Shown piece by piece: positions 17,264 through 25,993 of a DNA stretch of 64,000 nucleotides. The notes under the pieces were generated by a model. The model saw nothing but the letters and a program-made list of their open reading frames with translations, did not search any database and had not been told where the DNA came from. Both the position numbers and the translations under genes were made by a program. The stretch's first letter is position 1. Each line of letters opens with the position of its first letter. The stretch is from Burkholderiaceae bacterium. GTDB taxonomy: Bacteria; Pseudomonadota; Gammaproteobacteria; Burkholderiales; Burkholderiaceae_A. The stretch spans positions 248,001-312,000 of the forward strand of contig JAGYIP010000005.1 in assembly GCA_018402635.1 (NCBI GenBank). Direction: 5' to 3'.

Positions 17264-18190
17264 TCAAGAAGCCTGGCTGCAGCTAACAGAAGTCCCTTCA
17301 TAGCGCTGCTTCTCGGCGTTGATGCTTTCTTCATCCCACTTACGAAAACCTTGGCCAACCTTCATCCCATAGTGACCGGCATCCACCTTATCTTTAAGCG
17401 CCTTGGCGGGCTTAGCATCATTGCAAAGATCGGGGTAAATGGAGCAGCCTGCTGCGTAGTGAATATCAAGGCCAGCATGGTCACGCTGAAGACAAGGCCC
17501 TGCAGCCAGATAGCGAAAGCCAAAGCCGAAGCGAACGGCGGCATCGATATCGGCTGCTGTGGCAATTCCCTCATCAATTAAATGAAATGCCTCACGCGAC
17601 AAGGCGTGCTGAAGCCTATTGACCAAAAACCCGGCAATATCACGCCTGACCATAATTGGCACGCGGCCCGCAGACCGCAGGTCGTCGGCAACGCGCTCGG
17701 CAATGGCCGGGTTGGTCTGGCTTGAACTTACCACCTCCACCCCGGGAACAAGATGCGCTGGCATAAAAAAATGGGTGCCAACCATACGGGGTGAAGCCGC
17801 AAGCCCGTGCCCAATCTCACCAATAGGAATGGCCGAGGAGTTGCTGCATAAGGGAATATGGCTTGGGACACGCTCAGAGAGCTCAGCAAATACCCTCTGC
17901 TTAAGTGGGAGCGACTCTGGAACAGCCTCAATAACCAGGCCATGGGAGATCGAGGCAAAGGACACCTTCGCAATGGAATCGAAAAAAGAGGCTGCTCGAG
18001 AGCCGCCACCAAGTATCGAAAGACTGTGATCGAGGCGACTTTTTGCCAAAGCATGGCCCTCTACCCTGGGCTCAACCAGGCTGGCTGCCCAGCCCCCTGC
18101 TAGAAAGGCAGCAGCAATATCAACGCCCATGGTTCCTGCTCCTATAACCACGATATGCTTGGGCTGGTCTACGGCCTGAGGCTTTTCCAT
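17264..18190 (-). CDS. 3-hydroxyacyl-CoA dehydrogenase family protein
   Basis: A 308-aa NAD-dependent dehydrogenase with the GAGTMGVDIAAAF dinucleotide motif, an SNSSAIPI segment, GTHFFMPAHLVPGVEVV containing the catalytic His, and RDIAGFLVNRLQHALSREA, which starts the C-terminal helical domain. Single-domain members of this length include 3-hydroxybutyryl-CoA dehydrogenase, L-gulonate 3-dehydrogenase (lambda-crystallin type) and carnitine dehydrogenase. The neighbouring dehydratase and transporter make a free hydroxy acid more likely than a CoA ester, but the sequence does not settle it. Confidence 0.85.
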   Translation of the reverse strand: MEKPQAVDQPKHIVVIGAGTMGVDIAAAFLAGGWAASLVEPRVEGHALAKSRLDHSLSILGGGSRAASFFDSIAKVSFASISHGLVIEAVPESLPLKQRVFAELSERVPSHIPLCSNSSAIPIGEIGHGLAASPRMVGTHFFMPAHLVPGVEVVSSSQTNPAIAERVADDLRSAGRVPIMVRRDIAGFLVNRLQHALSREAFHLIDEGIATAADIDAAVRFGFGFRYLAAGPCLQRDHAGLDIHYAAGCSIYPDLCNDAKPAKALKDKVDAGHYGMKVGQGFRKWDEESINAEKQRYEGTSVSCSQAS

Positions 18191-18347
18191 ACGATTCGGC
18201 GTCCGCGCTGCTTCTCTGTAAAGGGTGTCGGCAAGTATAGCCCCGGCTAGCCAAGCGTCGTTTTAAGACCGCACCTACGTGGAATCACCTATTTTGTCTT
18301 GCCCCATCTAATGAAACTCTTACGAAGTTAACCCAAAAGGAGTCGAT

Positions 18348-19295
18348 ATGAATTTCCGTAAAGCATTTGTTGGACTGGCCGCTGCTGGCGCACTAAGCCT
18401 TGGCGGCGTCGTACACGCCCAGAACATTTCAATTGGCACAGGAGGGACGGGTGGCGTTTATTACCCACTTGGCGGCGGCTTTGCTGCTGCGCTGTCAAAG
18501 CATGTGCCGGGGATGCAGGCCACTGCCGAGGTTACGGGCGGATCCGTATCAAACCTTCAGCTTATTGGAACGGGCAATTCGTACATTGGCCTTACGATGG
18601 TGGATGCCGCTAAGGACGCCATGAATGGCGAGGGCAAATTCAAAGAGAAGGTCAAAGTACGCACCCTGCTGGTGCTCTACCCGAACCGTATGCACCTTGT
18701 CACCACAACGGCAACGGGTATTAAGACCCTGAAAGATCTGCAGGGCAAGCGCATGTCGGTCGGTTCCATTGGGTCGGCTACCGAGGTGATGACCTCGCGT
18801 CTGCTTGAGGCCGTTGGCGTTGAGGTTCAGCGCGAGCGCCTTAGCGTTGCGGAGTCTGTAAACGCCCTTAAAGATGGCAAGATCGACGCCTTTTCCTGGG
18901 TGGGTGGGCTTCCTACCGCGGGTGTGACCGACCTTGCGAGTACGCCTGGTATCACCATTCAAATGATTGACCATACCGAGGCTATTCCTGGCATGGTTAA
19001 GAAATACGGCAATCTTTATTACCCCGATGTCATACCCATGAGCACCTACAAGGGCATGACTGCAGACAACAAGAATGCCTCGATCGCCAATATTCTTGTT
19101 TCTTCCGCCGATATGTCAGACGAAACGGCCTACAACATCGTTAAGACCATTCTTGAAAAGCGTGAGGACCTCAAGCTTGTTCATAAGGCCGCAGGTGAGA
19201 TCGAGTCCAAGAATCAAAAGAAGGCCTCCACCCCTGTGCCTTTCCACCCGGGGGCCATGAAGTACTTCAAAGAAAAAGGCATTTCGGTTGACTAG
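18348..19295 (+). CDS. TRAP transporter solute-binding protein, TAXI family
   Basis: A 315-aa periplasmic protein with a signal peptide (MNFRKAFVGL...VVHA). The TAXI hallmark GTGGTGGVYYPLGGGFA follows, then YIGLTMVDAA, LQGKRMSVGSIGSAT and FSWVGGLPT. An AAAAGGAG ribosome site precedes the ATG. It diverges from the dehydrogenase gene across 157 bp and is followed by a hairpin and the fused permease gene. The ligand is unknown. Its neighbours suggest a carboxylate such as a sugar acid. Confidence 0.92.
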   Translation: MNFRKAFVGLAAAGALSLGGVVHAQNISIGTGGTGGVYYPLGGGFAAALSKHVPGMQATAEVTGGSVSNLQLIGTGNSYIGLTMVDAAKDAMNGEGKFKEKVKVRTLLVLYPNRMHLVTTTATGIKTLKDLQGKRMSVGSIGSATEVMTSRLLEAVGVEVQRERLSVAESVNALKDGKIDAFSWVGGLPTAGVTDLASTPGITIQMIDHTEAIPGMVKKYGNLYYPDVIPMSTYKGMTADNKNASIANILVSSADMSDETAYNIVKTILEKREDLKLVHKAAGEIESKNQKKASTPVPFHPGAMKYFKEKGISVD

Positions 19296-19351
19296 AAACT
19301 GCTCTGCTTCTTGCCTTAGCGCCACTCAGGCCTAAGGTTGGCTTACAAGGG

Positions 19352-19377
19352 GACCCGCGAAAGCGGGTCTTCGTTTT
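19352..19377 (+). terminator. Intercistronic hairpin between TRAP binding protein and permease
   Basis: GACCCGC at 19352-19358, a GAAA tetraloop, and GCGGGTC at 19363-19369 form a perfect 7-bp stem followed by TTCGTTTT. It lies 57 bases past the binding-protein stop and 25 bases before the permease start. Such a partial terminator would let the binding protein be made in excess over the permease; it would also protect the upstream message. Confidence 0.7.
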
Positions 19378-19401
19378 AGATCAAAGAGATTAATTCAACC
19401 C

Positions 19402-21459
19402 ATGACAGCACCCCCCCCAGCCCAAAACCCCAACCCTGGCCTTGAGGGCCAGATAGACGACGAGCTTCAAAAGAAGCTCGACAGGCTCATCGAGGAAGAA
19501 GAAGGCACCCAAAGCAAATTTGCAGGCTGGGTGGGCGTTCTTATTACCCTGGCCTTGCTTGGGATGTCATTTGTGCATCTCTACGCCGCCTACGGAATTA
19601 TTCCAGCCTCAACCCTAAGGCCGCTTCATGTGGCCATGGTGACGGCCCTGGTTTTTCTTATCTTCCCCATCAGCAGACGGTTTAAGAACCGAATTATGTG
19701 GTGGGACCTTCTAGCAGGCGCATTCTCTTTGTTCGCCATCTTCTATTTATGGTCGGGTGGTGAAGACCTGCTTGAGCGAAACACCGCACCGAACACCATG
19801 GATCTAATCATAGGAACAGGCGTTGTGCTCACCATTCTTGAGGCGCTGCGTCGAACCAATGGCCCCATTCTGGTCTCTATTACGCTTTTGTTTTTAGCCT
19901 ATGCGCTCTTCGGAAACCACCTTCCCGAACCATGGACGCATAAAGGCTATTCCCTTGATCGCCTTGTTGGGCATATGTACATGACCCTTGAGGGCATTTA
20001 CGGCTCCGCCGTTGACGTCTCTTCGTCTCTTATTATTCTTTTCACCATCTTCGGTGCTTTCTTGCAATACACCGGTGCTGGTAGGTTCTTTATTGACTGG
20101 TCCTTCTCCGTGCTGGGTGGACGACCCTCGAATGTCGGTCGAACCATTGTCTTGTCCTCCTTTCTTCTGGGCGGTCCCTCTGGGTCGGGGGTGGCAACCA
20201 CAGTCACTGTCGGGTCCGTGGCCGGAAGTATGCTTAAAGATGTAGGCTATGAGAAAAACTCTGCTGGAGGCCTTCTCGCTGCAGGTGGCCTGGGTGCCAT
20301 TATCTCGCCCCCAGTGCTTGGCGCTGCAGCCTTTCTTATTGCAGACTTTCTAGGCAGGTCTTACCTTGATGTACTGGTAATGGCCACCATTCCAACAGTG
20401 CTTTACTACCTTGGCCTTTTCGTAATGGTGGAAATTGACAGCCGGAAGTTCGGTATGGTCACCACTGCAAAGACCCAAACCGAGTCTGCGCTTAAGCTCG
20501 CCCTGCGCTACTGGTATCACTTCTTCTCGCTCATTTCAATTGTTGTATTCATGCTCATGGGGTTCTCGCCCATGACCAGTGTCTTCTGGGCCACCGTGCT
20601 TTCAGCGGCCACCAGCATGCTACGGCCTGAAAGTGCCGTTATACCCTGGGGGCTTTTCAAAGGTCAGGTTCCACTGGTGAAGGGGCTTTACGAGTCAAAG
20701 CTTGTTCAGTCTCTTGCAGGGGGAACACGAGAGGTGCTGGGCATTGCAGCGGTCTGTGCAGGAGCTGGGCTTATTGTTGGGGTTGTAACCCTAACGGGGC
20801 TTGGCCTGAAGTTCTCAAGCATTGTTCTTGAACTTGCAGGTGGAAGCCTCTTCCTAACAGCTCTCTACACAGCATTTATTGTCTGGATCGTGGGCCTGGC
20901 AGTACCCGTTACAGCCTCTTATATTATTTGCGCCGTCATAGCCGCCCCCGCCCTCATTAAGCTTGGCGTCCCAGACTACGCAGCCCATATGTTCATTTTC
21001 TATTACGCGGTTCTCTCTGAGGTCTCGCCGCCAACGGCGCTGTCTCCCTTTGCCGCAGCAGCAATATGTAAAGGCAACCCCTATCGTACGACCCTGCAAA
21101 GCTGGAAGTACGTAACTCCAGCTATTCTTGTCCCCTTCATGTTCGTGCTCGACCCCAGTGGGCTTGGCCTTCTTCTTATGGGCTCAATTGATGGGCTTAT
21201 GAAGGCGAACTGGGGTGATATTGCCTTGGTTACAGCAACAGCAGGCCTAGGAATTGTTTGTCTAGCGGGAGGTTTGCAGGGCTGGTTTATACGCAAGACC
21301 ACCTTTATTGAACGCTGGATCATGATCTTCTCAGGCCTAGGCCTGACCTACCCGGGACAAGAAACCGATTTGGCTGGGTTGGCGGGCTTTATTCTCGCCA
21401 TCTTTTTGCAGTGGCTTCGTCGTAACTCCCCCCCCGACATACCTATTCGAGCAAGCTGA
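19402..21459 (+). CDS. TRAP transporter fused small-large permease (TAXI type)
   Basis: A 685-aa membrane protein in which the 4TM (Q-like) and 12TM (M-like) permease parts are fused, the usual form next to a TAXI binding protein. A soluble, charged N-terminal tail (about 45 residues) precedes the first helix. Landmarks are GGPSGSGVATTVTVGSVAGSML, ISPPVLGAAAFLIADFL and VSPPTALSPFAAAAI. It works with the binding protein encoded just upstream; the enolase-superfamily gene follows after 30 bp. Confidence 0.92.
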   Translation: MTAPPPAQNPNPGLEGQIDDELQKKLDRLIEEEEGTQSKFAGWVGVLITLALLGMSFVHLYAAYGIIPASTLRPLHVAMVTALVFLIFPISRRFKNRIMWWDLLAGAFSLFAIFYLWSGGEDLLERNTAPNTMDLIIGTGVVLTILEALRRTNGPILVSITLLFLAYALFGNHLPEPWTHKGYSLDRLVGHMYMTLEGIYGSAVDVSSSLIILFTIFGAFLQYTGAGRFFIDWSFSVLGGRPSNVGRTIVLSSFLLGGPSGSGVATTVTVGSVAGSMLKDVGYEKNSAGGLLAAGGLGAIISPPVLGAAAFLIADFLGRSYLDVLVMATIPTVLYYLGLFVMVEIDSRKFGMVTTAKTQTESALKLALRYWYHFFSLISIVVFMLMGFSPMTSVFWATVLSAATSMLRPESAVIPWGLFKGQVPLVKGLYESKLVQSLAGGTREVLGIAAVCAGAGLIVGVVTLTGLGLKFSSIVLELAGGSLFLTALYTAFIVWIVGLAVPVTASYIICAVIAAPALIKLGVPDYAAHMFIFYYAVLSEVSPPTALSPFAAAAICKGNPYRTTLQSWKYVTPAILVPFMFVLDPSGLGLLLMGSIDGLMKANWGDIALVTATAGLGIVCLAGGLQGWFIRKTTFIERWIMIFSGLGLTYPGQETDLAGLAGFILAIFLQWLRRNSPPDIPIRAS

Positions 21460-21489
21460 GCGTTTCATCCTCTCCCTAAAAGGTTCTTC

Positions 21490-22623
21490 ATGCCCATTAT
21501 TGAATCCATTGCTGTTGCCGCCGTTGAAGTTCCGCTCGATAAAGTCACCTCGTTTGCCACCCGCACAGTGCACGCGCGCCACTATGGGCTTGTGAGAGTT
21601 CGTAGTGTTGATGGTGTCGAGGGCATTGGGTTTTGCTACGTTGGAAGTCAGGCCGGAGGCCTTCTGAAGGCAGCCGTAGAGAGCCTATTGGGGCCCGCCC
21701 TTATTGGTAAAGAGAGCCACCAAACGGAGGCCATCTGGCAGTCCATGTACCAGGAAGCACTTTTACAGGGCCGCTCCGGTGTTGTGATGCGTGGACTATC
21801 TATTTTAGATACCGCCTTGTGGGACTTAAATGCCCGCTCTGTTGGCCTACCCCTGCACGACTACCTAGGCAGTCTGCATCGCGACCAGGTTGTTGCCTAT
21901 GCAAGCGGCGGCTACTACCTTGATGGCAAGACACCTGCGCACCTCGGTGAGGAGCTTGCCGGGTATGTCAGCCAAGGCTTTAGGGCGGTCAAAATGAAAA
22001 CCGGACGGCTAAGCCCGGGGGAGGAAGAGGCCCGGATTGCCGCGGCCCGCGATGCCGTGGGGCCCGACATTTATTTAATGCTTGATGCGAACAATGCATG
22101 GGCAGACCTGCCCACCGCCCTTGAGTACATGCGCCGGTTTGAGCCCTATAACCCTTACTGGATTGAAGAGCCCTTCTCGCCGGACGCCATCGACCTGCAT
22201 GCGCGTTTGGCCGAGCGCACCACCATTACAGTGGCCACCGGAGAGGTCGAGGTTGGGCGCTGGCGTTTTCGTGAGCTGATTGATGCTGGAGCAGCGGAAA
22301 TTCTGCAGGCCGATGCAGCCGTCTGTGGTGGTGTTTCTGAATGGCGAAAGATTGCGGCCCATGCTGACAGTCGGGGGGTTACGGTAAGCCCGCACTGGTT
22401 CCACGACCTTCACGCACCCCTGGTTGCAGCAACACCCAACGCCCGCTTTGTTGAATTCTTCCTTGACGACCAGGTGCTGAACTTCCGCCGTCTTATCTCA
22501 AACCAGCTGGCATTTAAGGATGGCTACGTAAAGCTTCGTCAATCGCCCGGACTTGGTTTTGAGTTTGACGAGCAGGCAATAAAAAAATACGCCGGAAGCG
22601 CAGCCTGGTCGAGTCTTCGTTAG
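21490..22623 (+). CDS. Enolase-superfamily enzyme, mandelate racemase / sugar-acid dehydratase type
   Basis: A 377-aa enzyme of the mandelate racemase/muconate lactonising group. The KxK base pair is K168 and K170 (AVKMKTG), the metal ligands are D199 (LDANNAW), the Glu of WIEEP near 226 and E252 (TGEVEVG), and a second acid-base pair is D275 and H302 (SPHWFHD). A KxK motif plus a His-Asp dyad is what mandelate racemase and several acid-sugar dehydratases use. Its co-transcription with a TAXI TRAP transporter suggests that it acts on the imported acid. The exact substrate cannot be read from the sequence. Confidence 0.88.
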   Translation: MPIIESIAVAAVEVPLDKVTSFATRTVHARHYGLVRVRSVDGVEGIGFCYVGSQAGGLLKAAVESLLGPALIGKESHQTEAIWQSMYQEALLQGRSGVVMRGLSILDTALWDLNARSVGLPLHDYLGSLHRDQVVAYASGGYYLDGKTPAHLGEELAGYVSQGFRAVKMKTGRLSPGEEEARIAAARDAVGPDIYLMLDANNAWADLPTALEYMRRFEPYNPYWIEEPFSPDAIDLHARLAERTTITVATGEVEVGRWRFRELIDAGAAEILQADAAVCGGVSEWRKIAAHADSRGVTVSPHWFHDLHAPLVAATPNARFVEFFLDDQVLNFRRLISNQLAFKDGYVKLRQSPGLGFEFDEQAIKKYAGSAAWSSLR

Positions 22624-22649
22624 ACGCGTGAGGCAGAAGGAGACGATTC

Positions 22650-23861
22650 GTGGCCGATAAGGGGTTTGATCGAATTGGCACCCCACAGTCGCCGAGTGCG
22701 ACGCGTGTCATGCTTCTTGGTGCCGGGGAACTGGGCAAGGAAGTCATCATTGCCTTTCAGCGCTTTGGTGTCGAGGTCATTGCCGTCGACCGCTACGCGA
22801 ATGCACCCGGGCATCAGGTGGCTCATAAGGCGGTGGTTATTGATATGTCTGATCACGCAGCCTTACGCGAACTCATTGAACGCGAGAGACCGCATCGCGT
22901 AATTCCCGAGATTGAAGCCATTGCAACCTCCGTGCTCATTGAACTCGAGAAATCGGGGCTTGAGGTCATTCCTACGGCAAAGGCAGCCTTCCTTACGATG
23001 AACCGAGAGGGTATTCGGCGATTGGCCGCCGAGGAATTGAACCTACCGACCTCCAAGTACCGGTTTGCAGTCTCTGAAGAGGAAATGACTGCGTCTGCAG
23101 ACGCGCTGGGATATCCCTGTTTTGTTAAGCCGATCATGTCGTCGTCAGGTAAAGGGCAGTCAAAACTTGCCGGTACAAGCGATTGTTCCGAGGCATGGAT
23201 GAAGGCTAAGTCGGCTGCTCGGGTCGACATGCAGAAGGTTATTGTTGAGGCCGCTATTGATTTCGACTTTGAGATCACCCTGCTTACAGTTCGCAGCTTA
23301 GACAATCAAGGGCAGCCGGTTGTCTCTTACTGTGAGCCTGTTGGCCATCTGCAAGTCAACGGCGATTACGTGGAATCGTGGCAGCCTCAGCCCATGTCGG
23401 AGACGTCTTTGCTTAAGGCCCAGGCCATCGCCGCCAGTATTGTGAATGCCTTAGGCGGCCTTGGTATTTTCGGGGTCGAGCTTTTTGTGAAGGGTGATGA
23501 AGTTTGGTTCAGTGAGGTCAGCCCTCGACCGCACGACACTGGAATGGTAACCATGAGCTCACAGGTTCAAAGCGAGTTCGAATTGCACGCCAGGGCCATC
23601 CTTGGCCTTCCGGTGAATACCAGCCTGCGACGGCCAGGCGCATCGGCTGTTATTTACGGAGGTATGGACGAAAAGGCTATTGCCTTTGAAGGCGTCGCTG
23701 AAGCCTTGCGTATCCCCGAGAGTAACCTGCGCCTCTTTGGCAAGCCGGAGTCTTTTGTTAAGCGACGCATGGGTGTGGCCCTTGCCAACGCCGACACGGT
23801 TGATGAGGCGCGCGACCGAGCAAAGATGGTTGCCAGCAGAGTAAGGCCCGTTAGAGGGTGA
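22650..23861 (+). CDS. purT: Formate-dependent phosphoribosylglycinamide formyltransferase
   Basis: PurT is an ATP-grasp enzyme that makes formylglycinamide ribotide from formate, ATP and GAR in purine synthesis. The N-terminal [14 protein letters not shown] and [16 protein letters not shown], then [20 protein letters not shown], and [25 protein letters not shown] are all standard. Translation starts at GTG 22650, preceded by a good GAAGGAGA site. The 26-bp gap after the enolase-superfamily gene suggests read-through, although purine synthesis is functionally unrelated. Confidence 0.95.
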   Translation: MADKGFDRIGTPQSPSATRVMLLGAGELGKEVIIAFQRFGVEVIAVDRYANAPGHQVAHKAVVIDMSDHAALRELIERERPHRVIPEIEAIATSVLIELEKSGLEVIPTAKAAFLTMNREGIRRLAAEELNLPTSKYRFAVSEEEMTASADALGYPCFVKPIMSSSGKGQSKLAGTSDCSEAWMKAKSAARVDMQKVIVEAAIDFDFEITLLTVRSLDNQGQPVVSYCEPVGHLQVNGDYVESWQPQPMSETSLLKAQAIAASIVNALGGLGIFGVELFVKGDEVWFSEVSPRPHDTGMVTMSSQVQSEFELHARAILGLPVNTSLRRPGASAVIYGGMDEKAIAFEGVAEALRIPESNLRLFGKPESFVKRRMGVALANADTVDEARDRAKMVASRVRPVRG

Positions 23862-23895
23862 GGGACATAGCAGTGCCTGCACCCCCAGAGTTCAT

Positions 23896-24294
23896 TTACT
23901 GCGGCGCCACCAACTGAACGCTCGGGAAATAATTTGTGTAGCGCCTCGTATCTCGGGTTAATACCGGCAGGCCTGTGACTGCGGCATGGGCACCAATAAA
24001 GAAATCCCCAAGTACATTATTCTTTCGACCACCACTTCGGCGATAGTGCACAAACGCCTTTCCAGCCAGAAACAAGGCGGGCTTAGGAATGTCCAGCATG
24101 GCTAGACCCATGCCATCAAGCGCCCGGTCTAGGGCCTCGGCGGTAGAAAAAGTAAGTGAGAGTTCCGAGTAAATAATGGGGTTTATGACCAGGCGGTGAA
24201 CCTTAGACTGGGCCTGTAGCTGTGATATCGACCAGTTAGCCCAGTCCGGGTCATTCTCAAGCACATCAACCAGAACATTTGTATCGACCAGCAT
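23896..24294 (-). CDS. vapC: VapC family PIN-domain toxin (ribonuclease)
   Basis: A 132-aa PIN-domain nuclease. Acidic metal ligands are visible as D4 (LVDTNVLVD), the Glu of YSELSL (about 43), the Asp of VLGDFFIGAHA (about 96) and the Asp of LTRDTRRY (about 115). VapC toxins cut specific RNAs and are held inactive by their partner. The ATG overlaps the stop of the upstream antitoxin gene as ATGA, the usual coupled arrangement. It converges with purT 35 bp away. Confidence 0.92.
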   Translation of the reverse strand: MLVDTNVLVDVLENDPDWANWSISQLQAQSKVHRLVINPIIYSELSLTFSTAEALDRALDGMGLAMLDIPKPALFLAGKAFVHYRRSGGRKNNVLGDFFIGAHAAVTGLPVLTRDTRRYTNYFPSVQLVAPQ

Positions 24295-24545
24295 CAGGAT
24301 GCGTTTCCGATGTCATCACGCAACAAGGCCATCAAGTCTTGCGTGCGCCATTTGATGTCGGCTTTGCCACGAGCAGACTCGAACCGATCGGGTTTTCGCT
24401 TACCCGTCCCCCCAGCCGTATGAATCACCACCTCACCCTCTTGGTTGACTGCGAAGTCCACAGGCATACCAGGCTTTAAGCCCAGTGCATCTCGGATCTG
24501 CTTGGGGATAGTGACTTGCCCCTTAACACTGAGCATGGTCGACAT
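24294..24545 (-). CDS. vapB: VapB family antitoxin, AbrB/SpoVT-type DNA-binding
   Basis: An 83-aa protein whose N-terminal half is a swapped-hairpin AbrB fold (LSVKGQVTIPKQIRDALGLKPG). The C-terminal half is basic and helical and should bind the toxin. It starts with ATG at 24545, preceded by an AAAGGAGG site. An inverted repeat 12 bases upstream is a good candidate for the autoregulatory operator. Confidence 0.92.
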   Translation of the reverse strand: MSTMLSVKGQVTIPKQIRDALGLKPGMPVDFAVNQEGEVVIHTAGGTGKRKPDRFESARGKADIKWRTQDLMALLRDDIGNAS

Positions 24546-24556
24546 ACGGCCTCCTT

Positions 24557-24575
24557 TGTTTTACTTGATAAAACA
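24557..24575. promoter_or_regulatory. Candidate VapBC operator
   Basis: TGTTTTA (24557-24563) and TAAAACA (24569-24575) form a perfect 7-bp inverted repeat with a 5-base spacer. It begins 12 bases upstream of the vapB start codon and overlaps the ribosome-binding and promoter region, where VapB-VapC complexes normally bind. The role is inferred from position only. Confidence 0.5.
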
Positions 24576-24676
24576 TAGTAATACTCAAAGCGTAGGGAGG
24601 CAACAGACAAGAGCGCTTCTCATATTGCCCACTCCCGTTGGCCTCCTCAACCTCAGATTTCCGTATCATCCTTGGC

Positions 24677-25030
24677 ATGAAACTGAATCTTGTAAGGCAA
24701 CAGAAACTCTTTCACCTTTCAAAGAGCCTCGTCCTACGCATCGTTTCAAGCAAAGACTTCCAAGCCCAATGGCCCGCCTCTGATTCCCTGGGAGCACAAG
24801 GCCTAAGGCTAGGTTACATACTGGGGCTTGCCGTTATGGTTAATGAGCCTTGGGATGCTGGAGACAGTCTTGAGCCCGCAGGGGCCCTAGTAAGAGGGCG
24901 AACAAGGCCACTGCAGAATAAGCCTGAATCGGACCCGACGCATATTGTCATTCTTACCGCGCGCAATGGTGACCTAACACGGGCAGTCTGGGCCGATGAG
25001 CTTTATTTCCCCGAGGAAGAACTGCTCTAA
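24677..25030 (+). CDS. Hypothetical protein at the head of the T6SS region
   Basis: A 117-aa product if started at the ATG at 24677 (an in-frame upstream start at 24638 would add 13 residues). No family is recognised. The N-terminal part is basic (MKLNLVRQQKLFHL), the middle is neutral (GLRLGYILGLAVMVNEPW) and the end is acidic (YFPEEELL). No signal peptide or clear membrane helix. It has the strand and position of the secretion-locus genes that follow 60 bp later, but could also be unrelated. Confidence 0.5.
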   Translation: MKLNLVRQQKLFHLSKSLVLRIVSSKDFQAQWPASDSLGAQGLRLGYILGLAVMVNEPWDAGDSLEPAGALVRGRTRPLQNKPESDPTHIVILTARNGDLTRAVWADELYFPEEELL

Positions 25031-25055
25031 GGAAGAATGACTTCAGGCCGGAATA

Positions 25056-25069
25056 TAGACTAAAGTATG
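25056..25069. promoter_or_regulatory. CATACT-AA-AGTATG-type palindrome, site 1
   Basis: TAGACT-AA-AGTATG: 12 of 14 positions match the perfect copy at 31047-31060. It lies about 22 bases upstream of the start of the membrane-protein gene at 25091. TATGAC at its right end could act as a -10 element. A shared regulator is inferred from the repeated sequence and position. Confidence 0.5.
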
Positions 25070-25090
25070 ACTTTGGTTTAAATTCCGGTG

Positions 25091-25993
25091 ATGATTCAAC
25101 AAACACGACCTTACGAGGGGTCCATTCGTTTTTTCCTTTTCTGTGGGGGGCTTCTGCTTGCAGCCGCCCTTTACACCGCGTATTCGCAGCTCTACCTGCT
25201 CCCGCCTAGGCTTGCAGCAGACCTTGGGCAGATAAGTCCCACACTGCTTCAAATCTATCAATGGTTTTGGGACCATGCACGCAGTCTTGGCAAATGGGGG
25301 GTTCGCGAAGGACTCTTCGACCCCGAAGTTCGTGAGTTTGGAAAAAACGGAATTCCTGCCTACTTTATCAACCTTATTGGCGGGCTGGCCGCCGCCCTGC
25401 TGGCTGTCTTTATTGGTCTCATTGCGTTTCTTGGCCGATCAAGAACGCAGGCTGCCAACGCATCTGCCACTGCGTCGCCAATGCAGCCACCTTTAAATCC
25501 CCCTGCAAAGGCGCCCTCTTTCGCATCACCCAGCCCCTTGCACTGGGCCTCTAATAAAGCCGGGTACGATGGACAGACTGGGCAATCCGGTGCCAAAGAC
25601 TGGCGATTTGGGCTCACAGAACCTCCTATCCAGAAAAAAACACTATCTGCACAAGAGAGAAAAGTAATTGCCGATACGAAGGCTCAGACACCCCTGCCGT
25701 CTCCATGGCAGCACGCCGGCAGCCTGAGTTCCATGCAGAGAGCCCTTGATGAGTCGTACCACTGCATCAATGAGGCTGAGAGCGCGCTTCAACGACTGCA
25801 GCGCTCGGCCTTGAATCTTGCCCTGACACACCCATCGTTAGAGGCTGGCGATGACGTTACTGAAGTTCACTTGGCCATGGCATCGCTTGACCGCCTTCTT
25901 CGCACCATTAAATCCTCGCAGGCTGAAATCTCTGAACAACTGGCGCACCTAAATGCCGACCCTTACCCAAGCCGCGGCACACGCGCCAGCTAG
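25091..25993 (+). CDS. Two-helix membrane protein, unknown, T6SS-linked
   Basis: A 300-aa protein without a recognised family. A first membrane helix lies at about residues 12-30 and a second at about 91-114. Between them is a 60-residue segment that would be periplasmic, and after them a long Pro/Ala/Ser-rich, poorly ordered stretch (about 118-200) leads to a C-terminal helical region with coiled-coil character (about 210-290). It overlaps the next gene by 41 bases, so the two should be co-expressed. It could be a scaffold or sensor for the secretion system. That is a guess from position. Confidence 0.65.
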   Translation: MIQQTRPYEGSIRFFLFCGGLLLAAALYTAYSQLYLLPPRLAADLGQISPTLLQIYQWFWDHARSLGKWGVREGLFDPEVREFGKNGIPAYFINLIGGLAAALLAVFIGLIAFLGRSRTQAANASATASPMQPPLNPPAKAPSFASPSPLHWASNKAGYDGQTGQSGAKDWRFGLTEPPIQKKTLSAQERKVIADTKAQTPLPSPWQHAGSLSSMQRALDESYHCINEAESALQRLQRSALNLALTHPSLEAGDDVTEVHLAMASLDRLLRTIKSSQAEISEQLAHLNADPYPSRGTRAS

